Positions 25,929 to 34,397 of a DNA stretch of 38,406 bases are shown piece after piece (the stretch's first letter is position 1; each line of letters begins with the position of its first letter). Origin of the DNA: an uncultured Acidobacteriia bacterium (GTDB taxonomy: Bacteria > Acidobacteriota > Terriglobia > Bryobacterales > Bryobacteraceae); the NCBI GenBank assembly GCA_903925975.1, contig CAIYHG010000160.1, forward strand, positions 1-38,406, given 5' to 3'. A program made the position numbers and the translations under genes. The notes beneath the pieces were generated by a model, which worked only from the letters and a program-made list of their open reading frames with translations, made no database searches and was not told the DNA's origin.

Positions 25929-26689
25929 ACGTGAATGGCGATTACGCCGTTGAAACCGAAAGCCTGAGCCGCCGGTTTGGCGATTTCGTAGCCGTGGACC
26001 GGGTCAGCTTGAAGATTCCCAAGGGGCAACTCTACGGATTTCTGGGTCTGAACGGCGCGGGAAAGACCACCACGATCCGCGTCCTGACAACGCTGCTGAA
26101 TCCCAGCGGCGGCTCGGCCAAAGTATGGGGACACGACGTCGTTAAGGAACCCGTGGAAGTTCGGAAGTTGATCGGCCTGGTTAGCGACGAGACCAGCGAG
26201 AGCCAGTCTACATGGACCGCGCGCGAGTACCTGGGCTACTTCGCCCGCATCCGGCGTATTCCGAAACCCGCGGATGCCGTGGAGCAAATCCTCGATAACG
26301 TGCATCTAAATGTTAAGTTCCGCGGCAAGCTGATCGGCACTTACAGCACCGGAATGAAACGTCGGGTGGAGATCGCGCGCGCGCTGATGGGGAGCCCCAA
26401 AGTAATCTTTCTCGACGAACCTACGCGCGGGCTAGACTTGCCGGCCAAGCGCGAGATATGGAATCTTCTGCGGAACTTGGCGGCAACCGAGCAGGTGACC
26501 ACATTCCTGAGCAGCCACGACGCGCAGGAGATCCGAAGCCTGTGCAGCGAAATCAGCGTGCTAGCCAAAGGGCGGGTAGTCTATAACGGCGCCACGCGAA
26601 ACCTTGGAGCCGACCTCGACGAGTTCGAGGAGCGGCTGATCGAGTTACTGACTTGCGGAGAAACTCCAAAGCAGGGCGTGCATGCCTGA
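25925..26689 (+). CDS. ABC exporter ATPase, 254 aa
   Basis: Walker A GLNGAGKTT, Q-loop region LIGLVSDETSES, signature YSTGMKRRVEIARAL, Walker B KVIFLDEPTRGLD and switch SSHDAQE are all intact. The C-terminal 30 residues (ADLDEFEERLIELLT) are acidic helical. The reading frame could begin at 25886, but the ATG at 25925 is chosen: TTGGAGGTTGACGCG gives a good ribosome binding site and the ATG overlaps the permease stop. It should energise the neighbouring permease. It is of the DrrA/CcmA-like exporter class. Confidence 0.95.
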   Translation: MNVNGDYAVETESLSRRFGDFVAVDRVSLKIPKGQLYGFLGLNGAGKTTTIRVLTTLLNPSGGSAKVWGHDVVKEPVEVRKLIGLVSDETSESQSTWTAREYLGYFARIRRIPKPADAVEQILDNVHLNVKFRGKLIGTYSTGMKRRVEIARALMGSPKVIFLDEPTRGLDLPAKREIWNLLRNLAATEQVTTFLSSHDAQEIRSLCSEISVLAKGRVVYNGATRNLGADLDEFEERLIELLTCGETPKQGVHA

Positions 26690-26798
26690 AGCCCTGCCTG
26701 CCAACCATCAATCGGGGAACCAAATGCGCTTCCGTCGCCGGCGTCGCCGGGAGCCGCACCAGGGGACAAATGTCTACGCCAACCATAGAGGGGATCAC

Positions 26799-27863
26799 AT
26801 GACAAAACGCTTTGTGGCGGCAGCAGCCGCCGTATTCGCCATCGCTTTATGCGCACCCGGCATTGGGCAAACGCAAACTTTCAAGGTTGAGAAGTTCGAC
26901 ATCAAAGGTGACGGAGGTACCGATTACATCGTCGCCGACTCCGCCACCGGCCGCGTATTCGTTTCGCGCGCCACTCACGTGATGGTGGTGGAAGGCGCCA
27001 CCGGTAAAGTGCTCGGCGATATCGTCGATACCCCCGGCGTGCACGGCGTGGGCATCGCCACCAAGTCCGGCCACGGCTTCGCCACCGGCGGCCCCAATGC
27101 AACCGTCACCATGTTCGACTTGAAGACCCTGGCGCCGCTCAAGCAGATCGCCGTCCCGCAGGGCGGCCTTGACGGCATCATGTACGACGAGCCCGACGAC
27201 AAGATCATCCTCACCAACCACAGCCGCCCCACCGGCACCCTCACCGCCATCGATCCCAAAACCGGCGATGTCGTCGCCACCGTGGAACTGGAAGATAACG
27301 CCCCCGAAGGCGCCGCCGCCGATGGCAAAGGGCACATCTTCGTCAACAACGAAAGCAAGAACACCATCCAGGTGATCGACGTCAAAACCTGGAAGGCCAC
27401 TGCCTCATGGCCCCTGGCCCCCTGTGAGGGACCGACGGGCATCGCCTATGACAAGGCTTCGAACCGCATCTTTTCCGGATGCAGCGACAACTCCGTCGCG
27501 GTGGATGCGAACACCGGCAAAGTGGTGGCCGTAATCAAGAACGGCACGCGCGTGGACGCGCTGGGATGGGACCCCACCAAAAAGCTGATGTTCATTCCGA
27601 ACGGCGGCGAGGGCAACGTCACGGTGGTTCACCAGGATTCGCCCGATAAGTACACCACGGTGGCGACGGTCGCCACCTTTGCCGGGGCGAAGACAATCGG
27701 CGTGGACCCGGTAACGCACAACGCATATCTATTCCAGCCCGAGCGCGGACCGGCACCGGCGCCGGCAGCGCCCCCCGCCGGTGCGCCCGCGGCAGCCCCT
27801 GGACGCGGCCGTGGCCCGCAAGGCCCAATCGTAGCTTCCTGGTTTATCGCGATTAAGCAGTAG
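26799..27863 (+). CDS. Exported YVTN/YncE-type beta-propeller, 354 aa
   Basis: MTKRFVAAAAAVFAIALCAPGIGQTQ is a signal peptide. The mature part has repeated blades of the YVTN type: DYIVADSATGRVFVSRATHVMVVEGATGKVLGDI, GFATGGPNATVTMFDLKTL, IDPKTGDVVATVEL, GHIFVNNESKNTIQVIDVKT, NRIFSGCSDNSVAVDANTGKVVAV. The last about 40 residues are Ala/Pro/Gly/Arg-rich. The frame starts at 26682, but the ATG at 26799 with GAGGGG just upstream starts the signal peptide. It follows the ABC ATPase by 109 nt on the same strand and may be a partner or cargo; no enzymatic motif is visible. Confidence 0.87.
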   Translation: MTKRFVAAAAAVFAIALCAPGIGQTQTFKVEKFDIKGDGGTDYIVADSATGRVFVSRATHVMVVEGATGKVLGDIVDTPGVHGVGIATKSGHGFATGGPNATVTMFDLKTLAPLKQIAVPQGGLDGIMYDEPDDKIILTNHSRPTGTLTAIDPKTGDVVATVELEDNAPEGAAADGKGHIFVNNESKNTIQVIDVKTWKATASWPLAPCEGPTGIAYDKASNRIFSGCSDNSVAVDANTGKVVAVIKNGTRVDALGWDPTKKLMFIPNGGEGNVTVVHQDSPDKYTTVATVATFAGAKTIGVDPVTHNAYLFQPERGPAPAPAAPPAGAPAAAPGRGRGPQGPIVASWFIAIKQ

Positions 27864-27880
27864 CTATCTACGGCTTGTAC

Positions 27881-27966
27881 CTGCAATCGCTATGCTGGAT
27901 CGCGAGTGAAGTGATGCCGCGCCGCGCAGGCCGGCGTTCACCCACTCGCGATCCAGCATGGTGCAG
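27881..27966. repeat. 17-bp inverted repeat between convergent genes
   Basis: A 17-bp perfect stem (ATGCTGGATCGCGAGTG at 27892-27908 pairing with 27943-27959) encloses a 34-nt loop, with a further CTGCA/TGCAG pairing outside (27881-27885 and 27962-27966). It lies 18 nt after the propeller stop and may terminate transcription, but lacks a U-run and is longer than a standard terminator. Confidence 0.6.
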
Positions 27967-28121
27967 TTCCTTCCATCCCCTAGCCCCAATACCGTTCACT
28001 CAACCCGTTGTGGGGCGGCCACTCTTGGCTGCGAACCCGCTCTCCAGCGGGTTCCCGGCCGTCAGGCCGGCGCCGCGTCACTGCTTGGCGCCGCGCTTGC
28101 TAACCGCTTGTCCGCGCGCGC
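27967..28121. repeat. Tandem perfect hairpin pair C in a short gap
   Basis: Within this gap two perfect hairpins abut: GAACCCGCT-CTCC-AGCGGGTTC (28033-28054) and CCGGCC-GTCA-GGCCGG (28055-28070), with no spacer. The gap otherwise holds no gene. The pair is of the same design as other pairs in the window. Confidence 0.7.
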
Positions 28122-29195
28122 TCACACAGCTTCCGCGATCGCCCCAGCCAGTTCCGCCGTCCCGCAGGCGCCCCCGATATCCGGAGTGAAAGGCGCGCCG
28201 TCTGGACCGGCGGCCAGCACCTTCTCCACCGCGCCCATGATCGCCGCGGCCGCTTCCGGATGCCCCAGGTGCTCCAGCATCATGGCGCCACACCAGATCT
28301 GGCCGATAGGGTTTGCGATGCCCTTGCCGGCAATATCGGGCGCCGAGCCGTGAACCGGCTCGAACAGGCTGGGATACGTTCGCTCCGGGTTGAGGTTGGC
28401 CGAGGGCGCAATGCCGATTGTCCCCGCGCAGGCGGGGCCCAGGTCGGTCAGGATATCACCGAAGAGATTGCTCCCCACCACCACGTCGAACCAGTCCGGG
28501 TGCTGTACGAACCGGGCCGTCAGAATATCGATGTGATACTTATCGACGCGCACCTCGGGGTAGCCCTTAGCCATCTCCTGCACGCGCTCGTCCCAGTACG
28601 GCATGGTGATCGAAATCCCGTTGGACTTCGTGGCGGAGGTCAGATGCCGCTTGGGCCGCTTCTTCGCCAGTTCGAACGCGAATTTCACCACGCGGTCTAT
28701 CCCTACGCGCGTCATCACCGTTTCCTGCATCACCACTTCGCGTTCGGTCCCTTCGAACATGCGGCCGCCGATTGTCGAATACTCGCCCTCGGTATTCTCC
28801 CGGACCACATAGAAATCGATATCGCCCACGCGCCTATCCTTCAGCGGGCACGGGATGCCCGGCATCAGCCGCACGGGCCGCAGGTTGATGTACTGGTCGA
28901 AACCCCGCCGGAATTGCAGCAGCGACCCCCACAGCGACACGTGGTCCGGCACCGTTGCCGGCCAGCCGACGGCGCCGAAGAAGATAGCGTCGAATCCCGC
29001 CAGTATCCGAAACCAATCGTCCGGCAGCATCTTGCCGTGCTTGGCATAGTAATCGCAGCTCGCGAAATCGAACCACTCCCACCGCAGGTCGAGCGAGAAG
29101 CGCCGCGCGGCCGCATCGAGCACCCGCACGCCCGCAGGCACGGTTTCCTTCCCAATGCCGTCTCCGGGAATCACAGCAATTTTGTAAGTTGTCAT
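28122..29195 (-). CDS. dmlA: Tartrate / D-malate dehydrogenase (decarboxylating), 357 aa
   Basis: This isocitrate/isopropylmalate dehydrogenase-superfamily enzyme is the DmlA/TtuC type throughout: YKIAVIPGDGIGKETVPAG, HGKMLPDDWFRIL, FFGAVGWPATVPDHVSLWGSLLQFRRGFDQYINLRPVRLMPG, YVVRENTEGEYSTIGGR, ATKSNGISITMPYWDE, SNLFGDILTDLGPACAGTIGIAPSANLNPERTYPSLFEPVHGSAPDIAGKGIANP. It oxidises D-malate and/or tartrate with NAD+ in the cytoplasm, needing a divalent metal. The ATG at 29193-29195 has AGGAGT 6 nt upstream; the frame extends 16 codons further. It is divergent from a DASS anion transporter, forming a likely uptake-and-breakdown pair. Confidence 0.93.
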   Translation of the reverse strand: MTTYKIAVIPGDGIGKETVPAGVRVLDAAARRFSLDLRWEWFDFASCDYYAKHGKMLPDDWFRILAGFDAIFFGAVGWPATVPDHVSLWGSLLQFRRGFDQYINLRPVRLMPGIPCPLKDRRVGDIDFYVVRENTEGEYSTIGGRMFEGTEREVVMQETVMTRVGIDRVVKFAFELAKKRPKRHLTSATKSNGISITMPYWDERVQEMAKGYPEVRVDKYHIDILTARFVQHPDWFDVVVGSNLFGDILTDLGPACAGTIGIAPSANLNPERTYPSLFEPVHGSAPDIAGKGIANPIGQIWCGAMMLEHLGHPEAAAAIMGAVEKVLAAGPDGAPFTPDIGGACGTAELAGAIAEAV

Positions 29196-29258
29196 GTGAA
29201 CTCCTGTTGTAGCAAACCGCCATAACCACCCGCGACGCCCCATTCAGCGTTCTTGTGG

Positions 29259-29298
29259 CGCAGGCCACCGGCCTGCGGAGCCGGCATTCGTGCCGGCT
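29259..29298. repeat. Tandem perfect hairpin pair D between divergent genes
   Basis: Two perfect hairpins, CGCAGGCC-ACC-GGCCTGCG (29259-29277) and AGCCGGCA-TTCG-TGCCGGCT (29279-29298), 1 nt apart, followed by TTT. It lies upstream of both genes (63 nt from dmlA's start, 80 nt before the transporter's), so it is not at a 3' end of either and cannot be a normal terminator for them. Confidence 0.75.
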
Positions 29299-29378
29299 TT
29301 TCTGCTTCGCTGGTTCTGCAGATCCGTCTAGTCCCCGCCCCACCTCCCCGCCGCCATCTGCTATTTTGTTGCGTGTCC

Positions 29379-30854
29379 ATGCGGCCGCTCAGTCCATCGT
29401 TGAAGGCCATAGCCCCCGTCGCTCTCGCCATCCTGCTTGCCCTCCTTCCCGCGCCCGCCGGACTGGCGCTCCATGCCTGGCGCTACTTCGCCATCTTCGC
29501 CGGCGTGATCCTCGGGCTGGTGCTGAACCCTCTGCCGGGCGCGGCGCTTGGTTTCCTGGGCGTCACCACGGTTGCGGCGCTAGCGCGCTTCGTCCTCTTC
29601 AGCCCCGAACAACTCGCCGCGCCGGGGTTCCGTCCGGCCAATGCGGCCATCGCCTGGGCGCTTTCGGGCTTCTCGGATAGCACCGTCTGGCTGATCTTCG
29701 GCGCCTACATGTTCGCCCTAGGCTACGAAAAGACAGGCCTGGGGCGCCGCATCGCTTTGCTGCTGGTGAAGTGGATGGGCGGACGCACGCTGACCTTGGG
29801 CTACGCCATAGCCCTTGCCGACGTGGCGCTGGCGCCGTTCACCCCATCCAACACGGCCCGCAGCGGCGGCGTCATCTACCCCGTGATCCGCCACCTGCCC
29901 AAACTCTACGATTCGCACCCAAACGACCCCTCGGCGCGGCGCATCGGTTCCTATCTCATGTGGGTGGCCATCGCGGTGGTCAGCATTACCAGCACCACCT
30001 TCCTGACGGGCCTTGCGCCAAATCTCCTGGCCGTCGAGATCGCCCGGCGAACCCTGCACATCGAAATCGCCTGGGGCGATTGGTTTCGCGCCGCCGCGCC
30101 GGTAGGGCTCCTCCTCTTGCTTGTGACCCCCGCGTTGGCCTACTGGATCTATCCACCCACCGTGAAGAAGGGCGGGCCGGCGCAAGCATGGGCGGTGCAA
30201 GAACTCGCGAATCTGGGCGGTCTCAAACGAAATGAGATCACCCTAATGTCGCTGGTCACCCTTGCGCTGGGCCTCTGGGTTTTCGCGGGCGATTCCGTCA
30301 GCCCCACAACCGTCGCGCTGATCGTGATCTCGCTGATGTTGCTCACCGGAGTGTTCTCATGGAGCGACGTGGCGGCCAACGCGCAGGCCTGGAGCACCCT
30401 GGCGTGGTTCGCCACCCTGGTAGCGCTGGCCGATGGACTCAGCCGCGTGGGCTTCGTCGCGTGGTTCGCCAAGACCGTAGCATCGCATCTGGGCGGGGTA
30501 GAGCCTCTCACCGCGATGATCGTGCTGCTGGCCGTCTTCTTCTTCGCGCACTATCTGTTTGCCAGTCTCACCGCGCATGCCGCCGCGCTCATGCCCGTAA
30601 TGCTGGCTGCCGGGGCCGGGATCCCGGGCCTGCCCGTCGCTCAGTTCGCCATCCTGCTCTGCCTGGAACTTGGCATCATGGGCGTCCTGACGCCCTACGC
30701 CACCGGCCCCAGCCCCATCTATCAATCGAGCGGCTACCTGCCCCCATCCGACTCCTGGCGCCTGGGCCTCATCTTCGGCTGTGTCTTCTTCGGCGTCCTG
30801 ATCGCCGTAGGCATCCCGTGGACCTCGTTCCTATTCGGAACGGCCGCGAATTAG
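29379..30854 (+). CDS. DASS-family (SLC13/CitT-like) dicarboxylate transporter, 491 aa
   Basis: About 12 membrane segments with DASS signatures: ADVALAPFTPSNTARSGGVIYPVIRHLPKLYDSHPND (SNT motif), ITSTTFLTGLAPNLLAVEIA, and a second hairpin-type block HYLFASLTAHAAALMPVMLAAG. DASS transporters of the CitT/TtdT type exchange or import di- and tricarboxylates such as tartrate, malate, succinate and citrate. The start ATG at 29379 was chosen because earlier codons (from 29253) cross hairpin sequence and are not membrane-like. It is divergent from the tartrate/D-malate dehydrogenase, which suggests that substrate. It ends 18 nt before the stop of the convergent carboxylesterase. Confidence 0.92.
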   Translation: MRPLSPSLKAIAPVALAILLALLPAPAGLALHAWRYFAIFAGVILGLVLNPLPGAALGFLGVTTVAALARFVLFSPEQLAAPGFRPANAAIAWALSGFSDSTVWLIFGAYMFALGYEKTGLGRRIALLLVKWMGGRTLTLGYAIALADVALAPFTPSNTARSGGVIYPVIRHLPKLYDSHPNDPSARRIGSYLMWVAIAVVSITSTTFLTGLAPNLLAVEIARRTLHIEIAWGDWFRAAAPVGLLLLLVTPALAYWIYPPTVKKGGPAQAWAVQELANLGGLKRNEITLMSLVTLALGLWVFAGDSVSPTTVALIVISLMLLTGVFSWSDVAANAQAWSTLAWFATLVALADGLSRVGFVAWFAKTVASHLGGVEPLTAMIVLLAVFFFAHYLFASLTAHAAALMPVMLAAGAGIPGLPVAQFAILLCLELGIMGVLTPYATGPSPIYQSSGYLPPSDSWRLGLIFGCVFFGVLIAVGIPWTSFLFGTAAN

Positions 30855-30872
30855 GCTCGAAACGCGCAGGTT

Positions 30873-32510
30873 CTAACGCCCGCCCGCCGCCGCACGCTTC
30901 GGCGCATGCGCGCGCAGAAATTCGATCTGCGCCGTGTCCAGCTTGTCGATGTAGATCGTCCCGTCGCCGAAGACCACCCGCTGTTCGTTCTTCGGGTCGT
31001 AACGCGGAATCTTCACCGCGCTCGTGTTCGGATTGCCGGTCTTGGCAAAGGCGACCAGTGTCTCCTGCATCTTCTCGGAGACTTCCCGGTCCCAGTCGGA
31101 ATAGGCCCTGTTGGCCTGGTGGACGTAGGTGCCCAACCAGTACACGATATCGCTGCCGTGCGACGGGCCGACGCCGAACCTGCTGGCGGTTTGCGCGCCG
31201 CCCGTGGCGCGTGCGGGTATGTGCGCCCACTGCGCCAGGTAGACGGGTTGCTTCCCCGTCAGCGTCTGGTCGAGAGCCCAGTCGCGGTTGCTCACGCCGA
31301 AGCCGGTGTCCGAAGAGACGATCAGCGCCATCTTCCGCGCCTCCTGATCGTTCGCGGCCGGGAAGAGTTTGAAGAACGCGGCGGCCGCATCGCCGAAAGT
31401 TTCCTTGCCGTACTTCTGCAGATCGGTGACGGTCTTGACGTTGTCGTAGAACTGCATCGCGCTGCCCAGGTCCTCCTGGGTGGAAGAGGTGTAGAGCAAG
31501 ACGTCGTTCTGCCTACCGGCTTTGAAGATCTTATCGGGCGCGTCGGGCAGAAAGTAGCCGTCCACAACGGGGCGCGTGGCGATTCCGCCGCCCTGAGCGC
31601 CGGCGAGCGCGGCGAGAACCTTATCCCCGGCCACCGCGCGCATTTCGGCCACGTTCTTGGCGTTCAGCAACTGCTGCACTTTCACGCCAATCGCCTCGCC
31701 TTCGGCGCGAGTCTGCGGAACCCGCCCGCCCGGAGCCAGATCCGCACCGCTCCAGCCGCTCACCTTGGCAAACAGCCCATGCGCCAGCGGGCTAGCCATC
31801 AACTGGTATACCGATTCCGATCCCGCCGACTGTCCCGCGATCGTCACGTTAGCCGGATCGCCGCCAAATGCCGCTATGTTGCGGTGAATCCACTTGAGCC
31901 CTTCCACCTGGTCCAAATTGCCAAAGTCTCCCGACGCGTTGTGGCCCGATTCCTTCGTCAATTCCGGATGCGCGAAAAAACCGAAGATGCCCAGGCGATA
32001 GCCCACTGTGGCGACGATGATGCCCTTCTTGGCCAGATCCTCGCCGGTACACTGCATCGAAGCCGGCGATCCGCTGGTGAATCCGCCGCCATGAATATAG
32101 ACCAGCACCGGCAGCTTCGCCCCGGCTTTGGCCGTGGGCGGAGTCCAGACGTAGAGGTACAGGCAATCCTCGGAATACTGGTCGGCATTGGCAAAACCGC
32201 CGGCCGCCGACGCTTGGGCGCAGCCCGGCTTCCGTGTGGTGGCATCGTAGAGCTGCGCCCACGGCTTCACCGGAACCGGCTCGTGCCAGCGCAGCGCGCC
32301 CACCGGAGGCTGGGCGAACGGAATCCCCAGATAGGCGTGAATGCCCGATTCCAGCGCCATGCCGGCGATCTTGCCGGTATCGCTTGCGATAGGGTCGCCC
32401 GAAATCGGATTCTTGTTCTGTGCGCTTGCGGCGCAGGCGGCCGCGGCAGCCAGGGCGCAGATCAATACGCTACGGCCAAGCGACCGCAACATAAGGGCAT
32501 CGCTTTTCAT
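30873..32510 (-). CDS. Exported type-B carboxylesterase, 545 aa
   Basis: A signal peptide (about 1-31, ending AACAASAQ) precedes an alpha/beta-hydrolase of the carboxylesterase type B family: AYLGIPFAQPPVGALRW, EDCLYLYVWTP (114-124), the oxyanion HGGGF (140-144), the nucleophile elbow GQSAGSES (S228), NLDQVEGLKWIHRNIAAFGGDP. The length fits the family. It hydrolyses carboxylic esters in the periplasm or outside. The ATG at 32508-32510 has a strong AGGAGG 5 nt before it. It lies 107 nt downstream of an exported MBL hydrolase on the same strand. Confidence 0.94.
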   Translation of the reverse strand: MKSDALMLRSLGRSVLICALAAAAACAASAQNKNPISGDPIASDTGKIAGMALESGIHAYLGIPFAQPPVGALRWHEPVPVKPWAQLYDATTRKPGCAQASAAGGFANADQYSEDCLYLYVWTPPTAKAGAKLPVLVYIHGGGFTSGSPASMQCTGEDLAKKGIIVATVGYRLGIFGFFAHPELTKESGHNASGDFGNLDQVEGLKWIHRNIAAFGGDPANVTIAGQSAGSESVYQLMASPLAHGLFAKVSGWSGADLAPGGRVPQTRAEGEAIGVKVQQLLNAKNVAEMRAVAGDKVLAALAGAQGGGIATRPVVDGYFLPDAPDKIFKAGRQNDVLLYTSSTQEDLGSAMQFYDNVKTVTDLQKYGKETFGDAAAAFFKLFPAANDQEARKMALIVSSDTGFGVSNRDWALDQTLTGKQPVYLAQWAHIPARATGGAQTASRFGVGPSHGSDIVYWLGTYVHQANRAYSDWDREVSEKMQETLVAFAKTGNPNTSAVKIPRYDPKNEQRVVFGDGTIYIDKLDTAQIEFLRAHAPKRAAAGGR

Positions 32511-32617
32511 GACTCCTCCTGTTCCCCGATTCGCGTCTGTTACTTCTTCGCGCTCGCGCGAACCTCGCCCGCAGTAGTGGGCGTAGGCGATTTCCCGGCC
32601 CGCGCCCGTCCCACTCG

Positions 32618-33742
32618 TCAGTCCTTAATTTTCTGGGCGTCGTAAGTAACCGTGGCCCCGCCGTACGTCATCCTCCGGCTATCGGTTGCCGCGCCCCGGC
32701 CCGCGGCCGCGTTGGGCGCTTGACCTCGGCCCGCGGCGGGCGCTTGACCCCGCCCTGCGTTGTCCGCGGAACCCGGAGATATGCCGATCCCGCTACGGGG
32801 CACATGCCTGGTGTAAACGGTCCGGCCGGCGGCGTCGGCGGGCGGCGGGCCAGTAGGCCAGTTTCTCGGGTCCGGCGCCGGAGGGGCCTGCGCTACGGGT
32901 ACGCCCTCGTTGCCCGCCAGAATGTATTTGGCGATGGCAAGGTACTTGTCCACCCATGTGGCCTCGAGCATCTCCCAACCCGCGCACAGCGTGTCGTACT
33001 CGCTTCGATGCGCCGCAATCTTTTCCATGTTCCGCTCGAACTGCGCCACGCTGACATTGATCCGTACGCCCTGCTGCCCCATGATTTCGTCGCCCGAAAA
33101 CAGAATGCGGTTCTTTCTGTCGAGGAATGCCGCGCTTCCAGCCGCGTGGTTCGGAATCACGAACGCTTCCAGGTCGCGGTTGCCCAACTGGTACTTGAAT
33201 CCATCCCCAATCACCTCGATCGGGAAATCTCTGGGGAAATTGATGCCCGCGAAGGCCGCGGACGGCATCGGCAGGTTCGCCTTCGTATCCGCCGACATAT
33301 ACGCGCGCTCGAAATAGGCGTTGTTGGCCGTGTGGTCGAAATGCGGATGCGTGTTGAAAACGTACCGCAGCGGCTTCTTGGTGAGGCTCTGGGCGTACTC
33401 GCGGATATTGCCGACCGCATATCCCGAATCGATCATCACGGCTTCGTTGTCGCCCTCCACTAGATACATGAAGTCGCCATCGGTGAGGATCTGCCACGTG
33501 CCGGGAGCGATCAGCCTGGTTATGTAATACGGCTCGTCCATGGCGCTGACGGTGCCGTCCCAGTTGCGGATCAGCGCGTTGTGCCGGGGCGAGAAATCAA
33601 TATTCTTTACTGGAGTCCACGGCCGGTTCGATGCTTGCGCGCCAGCGTTGGGCTGTGCAGGCGTCTGCCCGGTAGCGATCAAAGCGGCAGCGCTCAATGC
33701 CAAAGCGATGCTTACCGGAATCATCAATCGTCGGATCTGCAT
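32618..33742 (-). CDS. Exported MBL-fold hydrolase, 374 aa
   Basis: The N-terminal MIPVSIALALSAAALIATGQ is a signal peptide. The metallo-beta-lactamase domain has an intact metal site: HPHFDH (H132, H134, D136, H137), PNH (H199) and SGDE (D218). The C-terminal 50-60 residues are low-complexity Ala/Gly/Arg/Gln repeats (GRGQAP motif twice), then a short conserved-looking end (RRMTYGGATVTYDAQKIKD). Substrate unknown; MBL enzymes of this exported kind include lactonases, beta-lactamases and sulfatase-like enzymes. The ATG at 33740-33742, with GGGAGACG upstream, is favoured over a start 11 codons earlier. Confidence 0.9.
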   Translation of the reverse strand: MQIRRLMIPVSIALALSAAALIATGQTPAQPNAGAQASNRPWTPVKNIDFSPRHNALIRNWDGTVSAMDEPYYITRLIAPGTWQILTDGDFMYLVEGDNEAVMIDSGYAVGNIREYAQSLTKKPLRYVFNTHPHFDHTANNAYFERAYMSADTKANLPMPSAAFAGINFPRDFPIEVIGDGFKYQLGNRDLEAFVIPNHAAGSAAFLDRKNRILFSGDEIMGQQGVRINVSVAQFERNMEKIAAHRSEYDTLCAGWEMLEATWVDKYLAIAKYILAGNEGVPVAQAPPAPDPRNWPTGPPPADAAGRTVYTRHVPRSGIGISPGSADNAGRGQAPAAGRGQAPNAAAGRGAATDSRRMTYGGATVTYDAQKIKD

Positions 33743-34397
33743 CAGCGTCGTCTCCCTTCGAATGGCAGCTTGCAATGTGATTCAGACTCCCAAGCCCGAA
33801 ACCATGTTTAGGATAGCTGATTCTGGAGTGTGTTAGATCGTGCGGCAACGCGTGAATTTTGCTGAGTTACTGGAGGAAACCGCTCAGGTCGGCGCGGTCA
33901 CGGAAGTCGGGGCGACATGCGGATGATCTGGTTCCCAGACTAGGGACGATCCCCTATCCGTTCGCTCCGGAACCCGGCCGTTCGCCTATATTCGGCGAGG
34001 AGGCAGGCCTGGAATCCTGCCTCCTCATCTTTCGGACAGACTTGCCCCACCGTCTTTATGCCCGGCGCCGAATACTATCAGACAGGCTCCTCCCCCACCA
34101 AAGAGAGGCTTGGGACTCTACCGGATAAGGTAGCTGCGGTATTGTCGCCAGAACTTTGCTCTAAGGCGCGTCGATGTTAAAAGCGGCCTTCGTCCCAAGC
34201 CGTGTGAAAAGGAGGACACGCTAAGAAATGCTACGCCCCTTCGGCGGCCGTGTCTGTCAAATATTGCTCACCCCCCCCCGGCGCCGGTAAACCCGGGCCG
34301 GCGGACGCCTTCCCGGCATGCCGCTGCCTCTTGAAAATTCGCGAAAAACGGTAGAAAATATCGCCGAGGATACTTCCGAGACGGACCTTCTGGCACT
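33743..34397. other. Long intergenic region with an orphan terminator-like hairpin
   Basis: About 650 nt between divergent genes. It contains an 11-bp perfect stem (GAGGAGGCAGG at 33997-34007, CCTGCCTCCTC at 34016-34026, 8-nt loop) followed by ATCTTTC, which looks like a terminator though no gene ends there. A run of nine C lies at 34271-34279. A short open frame at 33859-34128 looks non-coding to me. The stretch may hide a small RNA, or a remnant. Confidence 0.45.
34331..34359 (+). promoter_or_regulatory. Candidate promoter of the Crp/Fnr-type gene
   Basis: TTGAAA (34331-34336) and GAAAAT (34354-34359) are 17 nt apart in an AT-rich island just upstream of the regulator gene. The 8-bp palindrome TTCGCGAA (34338-34345) lies between the boxes and could bind a repressor, possibly the regulator itself. 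This is by eye only. Confidence 0.35.

Noticed and set aside
30906-32645. Open frame of 579 codons on the plus strand
   Set aside because: Antisense shadow of the carboxylesterase; no recognisable motif, no ribosome binding site, and the esterase is unmistakable.
33859-34128. Open frame of 89 codons in the long gap
   Set aside because: Arg/Leu/Pro-rich with no convincing start signal, and a hairpin stem runs through its middle.
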